Shown here piece after piece: positions 45,601 through 56,689 of a stretch of DNA of 64,000 bases. Position numbers and translations under genes: made by a program. Where the stretch lies: positions 5,001,370 through 5,065,369 of the forward strand of contig OX463781.1 of NCBI GenBank assembly GCA_949825025.1, written 5' to 3'. This DNA comes from Siphlonurus alternatus. Its lineage: Eukaryota > Arthropoda > Insecta > Ephemeroptera > Siphlonuridae. Position 1 is the stretch's first letter, and every line of letters starts with the position of its first letter. The notes under the pieces were generated by a model. It did no database searches. It was not told the origin of the DNA and was given only the letters and a program-made list of their open reading frames with translations.

Positions 45601-45882
45601 CCCTAGCATTACCAAGGCACTTTTTTGTCACACACGCTATACCAAGGGAGGGTGGGGGAGGGGGGGGGAAGGTTGAAACAACCCGCTATTTAAATCACAT
45701 GCTAAAAGAATATTAAAGTTTTTTCTCACACTTTTTTTGGCGGAAATACATTGCTGGGTGACTAGCTAAGGATTAAAATTTTTTTCAGAATTTTTGAGTA
45801 TATAACATTTTACACTTTTTTCAATCTTTAAAAGAATTACGGGTCGTGTTGACCCCCCTCTCCCTCCTTGGTTATGTTAGGG
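45601..45882. mobile_element. piggyBac-like MITE Q copy 2
   Basis: A 282-bp element with CCCTAGCATTACCAAGG and CCTTGGTTATGTTAGGG as inverted termini. TTAA flanks it exactly at 45597-45600 and 45883-45886. CCCT ends with a TTAA duplication are the hallmark of piggyBac-type elements. No coding capacity. Confidence 0.92.
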
Positions 45883-46135
45883 TTAAGCAGAGTGTTAATA
45901 AAAGAATATGTATTGTAGCTGTATACACAATGAAATAATAATACAACAAATTTATAGTTTATAGATTTTTAAAGAAACTTATGGCAGATTACATGGACAC
46001 ATGCAAATTTGATTTTAAATTCATGGACTTGAGCTGAAGATATTGCTTTCAAAACATGATTTATTATTCACTTTAAATTTTTGTGTGGTAAGACTAATAG
46101 AACCATGGAAACCTCATTAAGAATGGTCGATAATT

Positions 46136-46325
46136 AAGTCCTCGAGTTGAAAGAAACTTCATATTTTATTCTGTTTTAAAAGTTTCTCCTCGTCTGTTTT
46201 AATTTAACGTTTTTAAGAATGTTGCCTCCATTTCATCTTAACTTTGATTGAGAAATATATAAAATGTAAAACATATAAAAGACGTAATAAGATTATCAAG
46301 GATAAGTTAAAAAATAAAAATTTTA
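46136..46325 (-). mobile_element. MITE-C copy 17, decayed
   Basis: CTCGAGTTGAAAGAAACTTC, CTCCATTTCATCTTAACTTT and AAGACGTAATAAGATTATCA are recognisable. It stands back to back with copy 18. Confidence 0.65.
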
Positions 46326-46329
46326 ACAG

Positions 46330-46582
46330 TCTCCAGTTGAAAAAATTATGTCTTCAACTCATCTTTTACACTTTTACCTCTAAAACATATCTTATTTCCT
46401 CTTCTCTCAAAGTGAGGATGAAATGAAGACTATTTCTAACATTTTATGCTCAATAAGACAAAATACGCAATCTTGTCATTTTTTTTCTTTTTTCCTCTAA
46501 AATGGCATGAAAAATAAGAGGTATTTAGACGAGGAGAGGGCTTAATAGCGAAAGAAAGATAGAATTTATTTCAACTCGAGGG
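46330..46582 (+). mobile_element. MITE-C copy 18
   Basis: AGTTGAAAAAATTATGTC, CTCAAAGTGAGGATGAAATG and ATTTCAACTCGAGGGG. Uninterrupted. Confidence 0.88.
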
Positions 46583-46589
46583 GGGGGGG

Positions 46590-47438
46590 TAATTAGTATT
46601 AGTATAGTATTAGTAAGAATTATATAACTTGATTATAATTTGTAATACATTTCCTAGTCTAATAATTCAAGTTTTAACTATTAAGTAAACATCTGTAACA
46701 TTAATAAAATTTCCTTGGCAAATATTACACATGTAGATTCTAACACCTTCCCTTGTACATCACTTAACGGCGATTTATCTTGATGTCTTATACATGTGAG
46801 CAAACATCTTAGTCCCTTTAATGTTATGAAGAAAGACACATGCTTGGAATTGATCTGCCAACAGTAGAGGGGGTCAACAGTAAGTTGTATGTTTTGTGGC
46901 ACTGGAGAGCCACCAAGCAATACGTTCTCGCCATAATGTTCGAAACAGCTTTTTGACATGTATACTATCTTGTATCTGCTGCTGCATTGTGATAGAGAGA
47001 AGATATCGATTTAAAAGCTTTTAGTGCGTGATTTCTTGGCTTTTATTAAGAGCTTTTTGAGTCAATAAATTTACGCCTGGAAGTTATGCAGATAGTATTG
47101 AACCAATGTAATGCAGGTTGCAGAATTTGTCAAGGAAAGTTGACTGTTTTTTATCGAGATTAAATTTTTTGAAATGAAATTATGGCTGGAAATGCAATTT
47201 TTCCGATATTTTAAACAACGAAGTTTTTCAACATTAATACAAATTAATATCCGGATACAAATACGATCAAAATAGTGGAAAAACCTTGTAATTCTGGCTA
47301 TGCAGTGGAACTATCAAAATACATAAAAAATAATAGTTGTTGCTCTACTCAACATTAGTGGAATCAATTTAAAAAACCATATGAATTCTTAGATTAAACT
47401 TGTTTAGAATTTCACTTTCTTTTTTATAACCTAAATGG

Positions 47439-47447
<9 letters not shown>
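46590..47447. other. stretch without supported gene
   Basis: A 92-codon minus-strand frame (46681-46959) is open here. It shows no domain I can identify and no splice or promoter support, so it is not called as a gene. Confidence 0.35.

Positions 47448-47529
<82 letters not shown>
47448..47529. repeat. (TA)n microsatellite
   Basis: About 40 TA units. It replaces the expected left terminus of A copy 5. Confidence 0.95.
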
Positions 47530-47532
<3 letters not shown>

Positions 47533-47800
47533 ACGTACAAAATTATTCTACTCTGAATTATTTCAGATTTCTCGTAATCCAAGAACGGTTATTTTTAAAA
47601 AAAATTATTGAGAAATTTAGGTCCTATCCTATAATTAAAGGATCAATCGCCTCCAGTGGGCGTGGCATCACTTTCAATATATTTTTCAAAAATATAAACT
47701 GGAATCCAAAATATCTGAAAAAAAAATCAAATCGGCACAGTTTCTTACCCTCTATTAATTTCTGCAACAAAGAAAAATTATGAAGGTTGTTCATAATCGC
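47530..47800. mobile_element. foldback MITE A copy 5, left end lost
   Basis: TTATTCTACTCTGAATTATT, AATCGCCTCCAGTGGGCGTG and TTACCCTCTATTAATTTCTG are A phrases. The outer left arm is missing at the TA array. Confidence 0.75.
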
Positions 47801-47855
47801 TGAAGATTATGTGTCGCACGAGGTTTTTTGAGGCAATTATAGACATTATATAATA

Positions 47856-47967
47856 TACACTCGTCACCTTGGAAAATCTACCTCTTGCAACCCTGTTAAT
47901 CACCATGCCCTGTGTTATTATTACGGGGCAAGGCCGCAAAGGGAAATTTTCCGAGGTGACGAGTGTA
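47856..47967. mobile_element. palindromic MITE H copy 3
   Basis: TACACTCGTCACCTTGGAAA and its inverse TTTCCGAGGTGACGAGTGTA are near perfect at the ends. The inner right arm is shortened. Confidence 0.85.
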
Positions 47968-49020
47968 CATGTAGCGTAAGGTCTATAATATTAACAAAAC
48001 CTCGTGGTTATACGCCACTTATTATATTCTGAGGCGATGCATTATTGCTATTCTACGTATTCATAATTAAATTTGTCCTCTATGAATAAATTATTTACAT
48101 ATAAATGAAATATTAATTCCTGGAATTGTTATAAAACAACATTTAATTGAAATATAGACAATATAACCCAAGTTCAACAAAACCAAACAACATTATTATT
48201 TCGTATATTACAAAAACTTGCTTCATTACAAATACTACTATCATGGGAATATTCTGATGTATATACATAATTCTGGAGAACGAGTTCCAACATGTCTCAT
48301 GTGATTTAAATAATTATTAAATAAACCTTCTTATTTTCTCTTAAACAACATCACAAATATCAGAAATTATTATTAATGTTTACTAATTGAGAGAAAATTA
48401 AATTATTTGAAATTCAAGTGAAATGTTACACTTACGTAATTAAAAATAAAAGGTTACGTAATTAACGATGTTAATTTGCTCTCGGTTACATTTCCTTACA
48501 TTGTGTAAAGAGAATACAAATTCTGTAATAGAGGGAGCTAATTGGGAAGATTATGAAATACAAAAAGTGGCAAGTTTCCACACGCATAATAACCTTTTAA
48601 GCAAAAACATTAACGATAATATCGTGCTCTGAATTTACAACAAAAAACTTGAGAGAAGAAATCACAACTTTTTTTAGCAACCTTAATTAAACTTTCTAAT
48701 GTTAAATATTCATAATTAAGTAAATAAACAGTTTGTATTTAACACCACACAATTAGCTACACGCTCGTTTACATTTATTACACTTTTTTTATGACGCTTT
48801 AAAAAGAAAAACTTTTTTTAGTAACTGCATAACTTATGAATAAAAAAATTCTGACAAGTGAGTGCTACATAATTTGACATTTAATTATAATGGGTGTTTT
48901 GATGTGAATATTATTGACTTAATGAGAGTGAAAAGTAAAGAAAATTATATTTTTAACGGTTTGATTAATATATGAGCAGCAACAACAATAATAAATCAAG
49001 TCTTTATTTATTTTAAACTA
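47968..49020. other. AT-rich sequence, no gene seen
   Basis: No exon, RNA gene or repeat family member recognised. Confidence 0.4.
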
Positions 49021-49266
49021 CCTTAGTTGAAAATTTTCACTTGCAACTAATCTTTTACACGTCTAAACCTAATCTACTTTCATCTAAAACATCTTATTTT
49101 CTCTTCACTCAAAGTGAGGATGAAATGAAAAAAATATTTCTAGCATTTTATGCTCAAGAAGATAAAAATGACAAAATTTCGTCTCAAATGGTGCAAAATA
49201 AGAGGACAAAAAAGACGAGAGGAAAGATTAATACCGAATAAAAGATGAAATTTATTTCAAATCGGG
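49021..49266 (+). mobile_element. MITE-C copy 19
   Basis: CTTAGTTGAAAATTTTCAC, CTCAAAGTGAGGATGAAATG and ATTTCAAATCGGG. Uninterrupted but short. Confidence 0.87.
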
Positions 49267-49348
49267 AAAATTGGTTTATTTTTCACTGATATAATAATTT
49301 TTTCATTAAAATGAACTTTTCTATTGGAACAATAATGTAAAAAATAGC

Positions 49349-49575
49349 CGGGCAATTCATTCGATTGAGCATCCGATTCGTAATTTGTATAGTCGTGAGT
49401 TCCATCCCAGGCCCTGCCCTGTTTCTCCACATGGCAGTAGCAAAAGCATCGTAGATTCGTGATGTGTTTTATGGCTTATTTTTATAATAATTACTTACAA
49501 TTCTCCATGACTAAGGTTTCCACGGTTCTCTCAGTCACAAATAATGCCATAGCTGCCCAATTTGGAAAGTAAACA
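49349..49575 (+). mobile_element. SINE-J-like copy
   Basis: A diverged A box (GCAATTCATTCGATTGAGCA), the B box GTCGTGAGTTCCATCCCAG and the body CTAAGGTTTCCACGGTTCTC, then AGTCACAAATAATGCC. Confidence 0.7.
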
Positions 49576-49657
49576 AACAAACAAAAAATAAGAAAAATAA
49601 TAAGCAATGCTGGATGACGAAGAATGTATAAATTCACTTGTGACCACAGTACTTTAA

Positions 49658-49853
49658 AGGCGGATTCAGATGCGACAACGGATATGCGACGCGATTTTGA
49701 CTCCTATTTATATACGGCAAATTCACCGGGAATCGCGTTAATTGCAATGCTCTTTCTTTTAAACTCAAAATATGGTGGTCGCGAATGAATGTTACAGCCA
49801 GTGCGCATGCACTGTTTGCGTTGCATGATAAAAATCACCATGTGAATCTACCT
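49658..49853. mobile_element. MITE D copy 2
   Basis: Termini AGGCGGATTCAGATGCGACA and, inverted, AGGTAGATTCACATGGTGA. TAA is duplicated at 49655-49657 and 49854-49856. This copy is not inside a C element. Confidence 0.85.
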
Positions 49854-50077
49854 TAAAACAGGTTTCAGTTTAGGTAAAAAAAAAAAATACGATAAAAATT
49901 AAATATAAAAATTGATTTTTTATTCGATTATATTAAAACGATAATTAATTTGAACTGATCTGCCCAAGGCAAATTTAATTAACATCATATGAAATATGTC
50001 TGTCAGTTTGTCATGTGACGTCACACCAGGTGTGGGCGTGTCTCCGGGGGGGGGGGGAGAACAGCTGACGTCCATGC

Positions 50078-50087
50078 AGCGCCACCT
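50078..50087 (-). promoter_or_regulatory. possible CTCF-type core motif
   Basis: The minus strand reads AGGTGGCGCT, which fits the CTCF core consensus AGRKGGCRSY. It lies in a GC-rich, non-repetitive island (50010-50110) with E-box motifs (CAGCTG, CACCTG) and a G12 run. A ten-base match can occur by chance. Confidence 0.2.
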
Positions 50088-50405
50088 GGACTTGACGCCA
50101 ATAACTCGCTCCCGTCAATCACATATACTCTTTCAAAGAAACAAACTTTTCTCTTCTTACGGTGTTCCGAGCACGTATAACTTTTCCAGAAGATGTATTA
50201 TGTTTCGTTGTATCAATGTAATGCAGTGATAGATCTGTCTATAATTTATTATAGTTTGTTAATAAGTCTTTTAAAATATGAAGACACCGTTTATCAAGGA
50301 TTTCAATTAGTTCAAATATAAATCATGGATTAAAGTATTATGTCCGCAGGAATGGGAGAAAATTATGTATATTGATTTATTTTAATTAGAATTTATAATC
50401 AATTA

Positions 50406-50808
50406 TAGTTGAAAAATTACGTCTCCAACTCACCCTTTTCACGTATAAGCCTAATCTTATTGTATTGCGATTCACGAAGCAGTTAGACAAGTTTCTAACC
50501 ACGTTTAGCTTAACCCCGTTGAACTATACCTGTTTTACGAGTTAAACCACCTAATTATATGTGGTTAAGTTAAAAGTGGTTAGAAATTTGACTAACTTCT
50601 TCTTAAATCACGCTTCTTAATTCTTGCAGGCTCAAAATGAGGATGAAATGGAGCCAATATTTTTAATATTCTATGCTCAATTAGAGGAAAGAAGACGTAA
50701 TCTCGTCTTGTCTCTTTTTTTGTCCTCTAAAATAGTGCAAAATAGGAGTAAGTTTAGACAAAGAGAGACAAGAATGAGTAAAAGATTAAATTTATTTAAA
50801 CTCGGGAT
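50406..50808 (+). mobile_element. MITE-C copy 20, interrupted by F
   Basis: It begins ATAGTTGAAAAATTACGTCT and ends TTATTTAAACTCGGG. F is inserted after CCTAATCTTA, a different position from the other C+F copies. Confidence 0.85.
50464..50614. mobile_element. palindromic MITE F copy 3, nested in C
   Basis: TTGCGATTCACGAAGCAG, the core ACCTGTTTTACGAGTTAAAC and the diverged right arm TTCTTCTTAAATCACGC. The arms differ more from each other than in the 39 kb copy, so it looks older. Confidence 0.85.
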
Positions 50809-51367
50809 ATCCATATTTTTTCTCAACATTCCTTACTTTTTCTCCTTAAATTCTGTGCTTTAGAATAAATAGAGTATATAAATATTTGTCAATATATATT
50901 AATAACATTTATATTATAATATATTAATTTAATATTAATGAAAAGTTTACAAAACGAATGCTAGGAATTCATACTATTCAGATTTTTAGTGCCTTTTTAG
51001 CCAACATTTAGCCATGTTTTATACCAAGCTATAGTTCCCCTTGCCCTTTACATATCTAGTATTAAATCTTCCATTAACAAAAGACTACCAATATAAAACT
51101 ACACCATTAAAAACTAGAATAAAAAATTAAATATAACAATATATGGTGGTTTCATTATTATTTCAAAAGCTTTCTATTGAAGAACCACAATATCCCATTG
51201 TCTGTATTATAAAGAGGGACGCTAGTTAGCTGCCAGTCCACCACTATCCTTTACATTAGAGCCTCTAAGTCACAACTTTGCTTGAGCTTAATACATTGTG
51301 AAACCGCGAAACTCAAAGTGGGATTATCTGACGAGATTATGTGGTTGCTAATATGTCAAATATCAGT
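50809..51367. other. AT-rich sequence, no gene seen
   Basis: Nothing recognised apart from A/T-rich low-complexity DNA. Confidence 0.4.
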
Positions 51368-51615
51368 TGCCCTAGTTGTAAATTTTCATCGTAATTATTA
51401 TATACGTCTTAATATAACATTTTGATGTCTTTTTCCTCAACAACACTACTATTTTCATCTTCACTAAAAATGAAGACCATGCAAGAAGTTTTAATTTTTC
51501 TTCCTCAAAAATACGTAATCACGTCTTTTTTAATCTGAAATTTACAGAGGATGAATCTCTATTTAAAAAGGCGAAGAAAAAGTTTATAACATAAAAATTG
51601 TTTCAAGTGATATGG
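51368..51615 (+). mobile_element. MITE-C copy 21, old
   Basis: GCCCTAGTTGTAAATTTTCA, ATACGTCTTAATATAACATT and AATACGTAATCACGTCTTTT remain. The end has decayed to TTGTTTCAAGTG. Confidence 0.55.
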
Positions 51616-52288
51616 AAATTAAAAATATGTTGCAGTTGGAACTTTATTGTATCTCATAATAATATTATCTCAACAGAATCATGAAAATGCTGACAATATA
51701 ATTGTTGTCTGAGAATGTGTATACTCTATACCACTTGAAGTTCGTAAATTAAATAAAAAAAAAATACGAAACCATTGAGATTAAAATTATAAAATAACCA
51801 AATATTTTTATATATTTTACTCGATTAACTTTATGATCGTTCAAAATTATTAATATATCATAATTATATGTCATAATATAACAAGAGTAAAATAAATATT
51901 AAACAAAGTAAGATCGTAATTTTGATGAAAGTGTGAATTAGGTTTGCATGTTTTGGAAAGTTTCCTGAATGTTGTGGCCAAGCAGTTCTAAAGTCTAAAG
52001 TAAATCACTCGCTTGTTGCTAAGGAGGAGAATGGGAGCTTGTCACGATCGTACTGGTAAAACGCGTGTGAGTCGACACTAAGTTAGCTGCCAAAACAAAT
52101 TGCTGCTGCATTTAAAACATCTTATAGTACTTATTTACTGTAAAGTGTAATGATTTTCTGTGTTGTGCAATTTGATTTTGTACGTACAACTTTGAATTTT
52201 TTTTTAAATAAATTTTCAATAGTAAAAATATCTGCGAGTTGAGAAAATCTGTGTATTGTTCAAAATAAAAAAAATTGTATAAGTACAT

Positions 52289-52985
52289 GCCCTAGTTAAA
52301 AAATTACGTCTTTGACTCATCCTTAAATTTAAACGTTTAAGGGCATTGGGTGTAGCACCGGTAGTTGGCAACACTGACGTATCTTCACCATGTTAATTTT
52401 TGATCATTGCTCCTCGGAGTAATTTTTATGCTAGAGCCAAGCTGATTGCTGTAGTATCAAGATAATTAGTAGCCCAAGTGCAAAATTTGGCTAAATAAAG
52501 CCTGATTTAAAGAAAAGTATTTTTTTTATATTTTAGAAAAATGCATGTAAATTTAAAAAATTACTAAAAAATACTTTTCTTTAAATCAGGCTTTATTTAG
52601 CCAAATTGTGCACTTGGGCTACTAATTATCTTGATACTACAGCAATCAGCTTGGCTCTAGCATAAAAATTACTCCGAGGAGCAATGATCAAAAATTAACA
52701 TGGTGAAGATACGTCAGTGTTGCCAACTACCGGTGCTACACCCAATGCCCTTAAACCATTTTTTTTTTTTTTTTCACTCTTTATCTCTAATATATTTCCT
52801 CTTTGCTCAAAGTGATAGTAAAAATTTATTAAGTCAACATTTCTAACATTTTGTGCTTAATAAGAGGAAAAAATACATCTCATTTTTGTTTTTTGTTTTT
52901 TGCATCTAAAATGGTGCAAAATAGAAGGGAATTAGATAAGAGGAAAGTTTAATAGCGAATAAAATATGAAATTTATTTCAACTCG
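52289..52985 (+). mobile_element. MITE-C copy 22, interrupted by palindrome S
   Basis: Ends CCCTAGTTAAAAAATTACG and TTTCAACTCGGGT. C sequence is split at AACGTTTAA / TTAAACC by S. Confidence 0.88.
52341..52750. mobile_element. near-perfect 410-bp palindrome S
   Basis: Arms of about 187 bp run inward from GGGCATTGGGTGTAGCACC and, on the other side, GGTGCTACACCCAATGCCC. By eye I found a single mismatch (GTGCAAAAT versus GTGCACAAT). The spacer is about 36 bp. TTAA flanks both ends. Such arm identity marks a very recent insertion or active homogenisation. No coding capacity. Confidence 0.95.
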
Positions 52986-53119
52986 GGTATACATAGAAAA
53001 GCAACCTTACTATTTTAATCAAGATCGCAAGTGCGAGTAAAAAGTCATCAATTTAGTTTTATTTCTAGGGAGTTTCACGCCGTTTCATCTTTACTGACTT
53101 TTACAAATTGTTATGTATA

Positions 53120-53445
53120 ATAAAAATGAAATTTAAACCAGTATGACAATTTTGTATTACAAAATAAATAGAGGGTGCCAAATAATGCTACTTTGATTTT
53201 TTTTTTAGCACCGGAAATACTTTTTTTTTTTTTTTGAAGTTGTTTGAAAATTCTGTTGGTCTCCCTGGATAATAAAAAGGAAATAGGGCCTAGACACCTA
53301 CTGACTCCTCCAAGGGGCGTGGCCGCAATTTCAATAATTTTTAAAAATAGGTACTGCACTCCAAAAAATCTGAAAAAAAAATCCAAGTATCATAATTTGG
53401 CACCTTCTTTTCATTTCTACAATACAAAATTTCATGCATTATAAA
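53120..53445. mobile_element. foldback MITE A copy 6
   Basis: ATAGAGGGTGCCAAATAATG, CTCCAAGGGGCGTGGCCGC and CATAATTTGGCACCTTCTTT. The ends ATGAAATTT and AAATTTCATGCAT are paired. Confidence 0.82.
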
Positions 53446-54003
53446 ATTTTTGATTTGATTTTTTTAATAAAATTAATTTTACAATTCCCATATAATATAC
53501 TAATTAAAAAATATTATAAATTTTATATTGTAAAAACATACTTTTTATTAATGATTAAATTATAACAAAATTGTTAAGTAGAAAATTGGTAACAATAAAA
53601 TTAAATTCAAAGTACAATTAACTAAAATTCCAATAGTATAAATTTCCTTGTCTCTTATTACAACTAAGCAATAAAAAAGAAAGCTTTTTTTCCCTCGCAG
53701 TAAATGCAAATTAAAGTGCTGGAGTAACGTTGTTCTATCTCTACAGAGGCGGCCGCTCTTTGCCTACGTTTATGTTGGAAATTTCCTATGCCTACAAATT
53801 AGACGAGCGCTGTTACTGTTGCTGAAATGTTGGGGGGACTGGATTTGTCAGTTTAGTGAGGTGACTAATTAAAATAATTAAAATATTTGTACTTAAATAT
53901 AAAAGTGTCATTTAATCTTATAGCTTAGAATTAATTTGGAGATAATTAATTCATACTATAGACTATAATAATAATAATAATAATAGACAACTTACATGAC
54001 AAT
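53446..54003. other. AT-rich sequence, no gene seen
   Basis: Positions 53700-53870 are slightly richer in GC. A short ATA repeat (53967-53985) precedes the A dimer. No exon supported. Confidence 0.4.
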
Positions 54004-54329
54004 GGACAACATACATGAAATTTTTTTATTGCAGAAATGAATAGAGGGTACCAAATTATGCTACTCTGAATTCTTTCAGATTTTTTTGAGACCCAGAACT
54101 ATTTTTAAATAATTATTGAAAGTGCGGCCACGCCCCCTGGAGGCGTCAGTAGGCGTCCAGTCTCTATCCTTTTTATTAAGGCTGCAGGGGTGCCAACTGA
54201 AATCACAGGACTTTCAATAATTATTTAAAAATAGTTCCGGGTTTCAAAATAATCTGAAAAAATTCTGAGTAGCATAATTTGGTACCCTCTATTCATTTCT
54301 GCAATAAAAAAAATTCATGTATGTTGTCC
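54004..54329. mobile_element. foldback MITE A copy 7, complete (reference description)
   Basis: Termini GGACAACATACATGAAATTT and ATTCATGTATGTTGTCC, with arms of about 120 bp containing TTGCAGAAATGAATAGAGGG, ACCAAATTATGCTACTCTG and TTTGAGACCCAGAACTATTT. The centre is unpaired: GCCACGCCCCCTGGAGGCG, then TCCTTTTTATTAAGG. AT lies at both outer junctions. No coding capacity. Confidence 0.93.
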
Positions 54330-54647
54330 ATTTTTATTGCAAAAATGAATAGAGGGTATACCAAATTATGCTACTCTGATTTCATTCAGATTTTTTTGAG
54401 ACCCAGAACTATTTTTAAAAAAAATATTGAAAGTGCAGCCACGCCCCCTGGAGACGTCAATAGGCGTTTTTGCCCTATCCTTTTAATTAAAGCTCCAGGG
54501 GTGCCAACAGAACTTACAGAAATTCAATATTTATTTAACAATATTGTTCCGGGACCCAAAAAAATCTGAAAAATTCAGAGTGCCATAATATATATTGATA
54601 CCCTCTTTTCATTTTTGCAATAAAAAAAAAAATCATGTAAGTTGTCC
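54330..54647. mobile_element. foldback MITE A copy 8, tandem with copy 7
   Basis: It starts immediately after copy 7 without the outer GGACAACATACATG segment, and ends AATCATGTAAGTTGTCC. Internal phrases match copy 7 with many substitutions, so the two halves are of different age or subfamily. Confidence 0.88.
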
Positions 54648-54799
54648 ATTGTATATTTTTAATTAAAATACAAAAGAAATAGTTGTTATTTTCTTCCTTG
54701 TTATTCCCAATACGAAAGGAGATACACTTCGAGGTCTCATTGGATTTTGAAATTGGTTATAAAAGTACAATTTGCGTTACACGAATAAAAATAATTTTC

Positions 54800-55060
54800 A
54801 TTTTCCAATTTCATTTAACAACTCTCCTCGTTTTTTTTCCTCCAATTTTGCAACTTATTTGAGGAATAAGATGTGCGTAAGATCACATTTATATTATTTT
54901 TAAAATAAAATATTAAAAATAATATTACAATTTGAAACAATTTCATTCTGAATGAGCAGGAAAAAAATATTGGACGATTGTGTTTTTGAGGTAAAAAGAC
55001 GTAATAAGATTAACTAGGTTTAGATGTGAAAGTATTAGTTTATGGTAAATATTTTCAAGC
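54800..55060 (-). mobile_element. MITE-C copy 23, decayed
   Basis: TCCAATTTCATTTAACAACT, TCCTCCAATTTTGCAACTTA and AACTAGGTTTAGATGTG are recognisable. Confidence 0.6.
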
Positions 55061-55484
55061 AGGCTATGCTTTTAGTATTTAATACAATGTGACAAAATTG
55101 TCTTGACGCTATAACGTTTGAGATCTGCAATTAATTTACATTAAAGATCTGATATGTCCATAAATCAATGCTAATTTTGCAGAGCAGTAGTTGACACTGA
55201 TTGTCACTAGGGGGTAAGATAGGGGGAGGGGGGTAGTCACGCTACATTGGGGGGTTGCGTGTCGTCAGTGTGTCCGCTCTCTCTGCACTTGCACGCTCTA
55301 ATCAGCAATTGTCACGCGGAGATAACAAATTAGTCCTCTCTACGTCATCACTTCTGTAACGTTACGATTGTAAATTTTACACTCTCATGCATTACAGTAC
55401 TTAAGTTGTTGTCTCTTCAATGTGACATAATCATATCCTTTAAGTCTACGGACATAATATTGAAATTATGTCTGTAAAATAAAT

Positions 55485-55690
55485 TCCAAGTTGTATTCAC
55501 TTTTAATCACCGTCTCTTCCTCCCCTATTTTGCACTATTTTCGAAAGAAAAATATAATTAATACATATTTCCTATTATTGAGAAGGTTAAAACTATTTTT
55601 TGCTATTTCAAACTGAAAACGAGGAAGAAATAAGATGTGTTTTTTTAGGTAAAAAGACATTTTAATAATAAGGTTAATTCAACTATATAT
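55485..55690 (-). mobile_element. MITE-C copy 24, decayed
   Basis: CCAAGTTGTATTCACTTTTA, CCTATTTTGCACTATTTTCG and GTTTTTTTAGGTAAAAAGAC remain. Confidence 0.6.
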
Positions 55691-56352
55691 ATAGGGGGGT
55701 TTTCAAATTTTGATGGAGTAATATATTTTACATTTCAAATTAATATTTATAGTCTGAAACTTGGTTATTAACTAAAAGCATTCTTCTTTATTTTATCATT
55801 TGAACCTGAAAATTAGCAACATCATTGCTTTCTGAATTCAAATTATAAAAAATATGCATCACATGGCATGACATAAGGAACAAAATATCTCAAAACTAAC
55901 ATTATATTCCAAGATCCCTTTACTTAGAAGTAAAGGGTTTTTGTTATATTCTATGCATGTTTCTAAAGTAAGGTCCATCTTTCCATTATTTTCCTTTGTG
56001 TATATTATTGTAAAGCTCTGAGCATGTGGCTCTATATACATGTATAAGCCGTGGCTAACCGCAAAGACATTTTCTGTGACCACACACTGCCGGGCTGACC
56101 GCAGTAACCTCTCTTATTGTGGTCACTCTGTTCGAGAGAATTCATATTTGCCTGGGTCACTCAATCATACAAACATTTATTTTACCTGTAAAATAAATAA
56201 TAGAAATTATGATTCTGAGAAGATAATGATGACCAGATTTCTCACTAACCACGTTTAGGGTCATTGAATTAGGGTGGCCCTAGTCTTTAACTCATCCTTA
56301 ACACGTCTAAACTTAATATTATAACATATTTTTTACCTCAAAAACACATCTT

Positions 56353-56494
56353 GGGTGGTATTCACGAATAGTTAAGAAGCGTTTTAGGGAGAGATATTTT
56401 AAGAGGCGTTTTTCTTACCTGTTACCTGGTATAAAAAATGCTTCTTAAAATATCTCTCCCTAAAACGCTCCTTAACTATTCGTGAATACCACCC
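56353..56494. mobile_element. palindromic MITE G nested in C copy 25
   Basis: Termini GGGTGGTATTCACGAATAGT and ACTATTCGTGAATACCACCC are perfect. Arms continue with TTTTAGGGAGAGATATTTTA and inverse. The terminal GTATTCACGAA recalls F's GATTCACGAA. Confidence 0.92.
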
Positions 56495-56536
56495 CTATTT
56501 CTTCCTCGCTCAAAGTAAGGATGAAATGGAGACAAT

Positions 56537-56689
56537 GGGTACAATTCACGAAGAAGTTAGCCACCTTTTTAACCACCTTTAGCTTAACCACGTTTAAATA
56601 TACCTGTTTTACGTATTAAACCACCTAGTTAAACGTGGTTAAGCTAAACGTGGTTAGAAACCTGACTAACTTCTTCGTTAATTGTACCC
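56537..56689. mobile_element. palindromic MITE F copy 4, nested in C
   Basis: GGGTACAATTCACGAAGAAG, the core ACCTGTTTTACGTATTAAAC and the end TTAATTGTACCC. AAT lies at both junctions with C sequence (GAGACAAT and AATATTTCTAAC). Confidence 0.92.

Noticed and set aside
46681..46959. 92-codon minus-strand frame
   Set aside because: Not recognisable, no splice context, and no second exon nearby. Kept out as unsupported.
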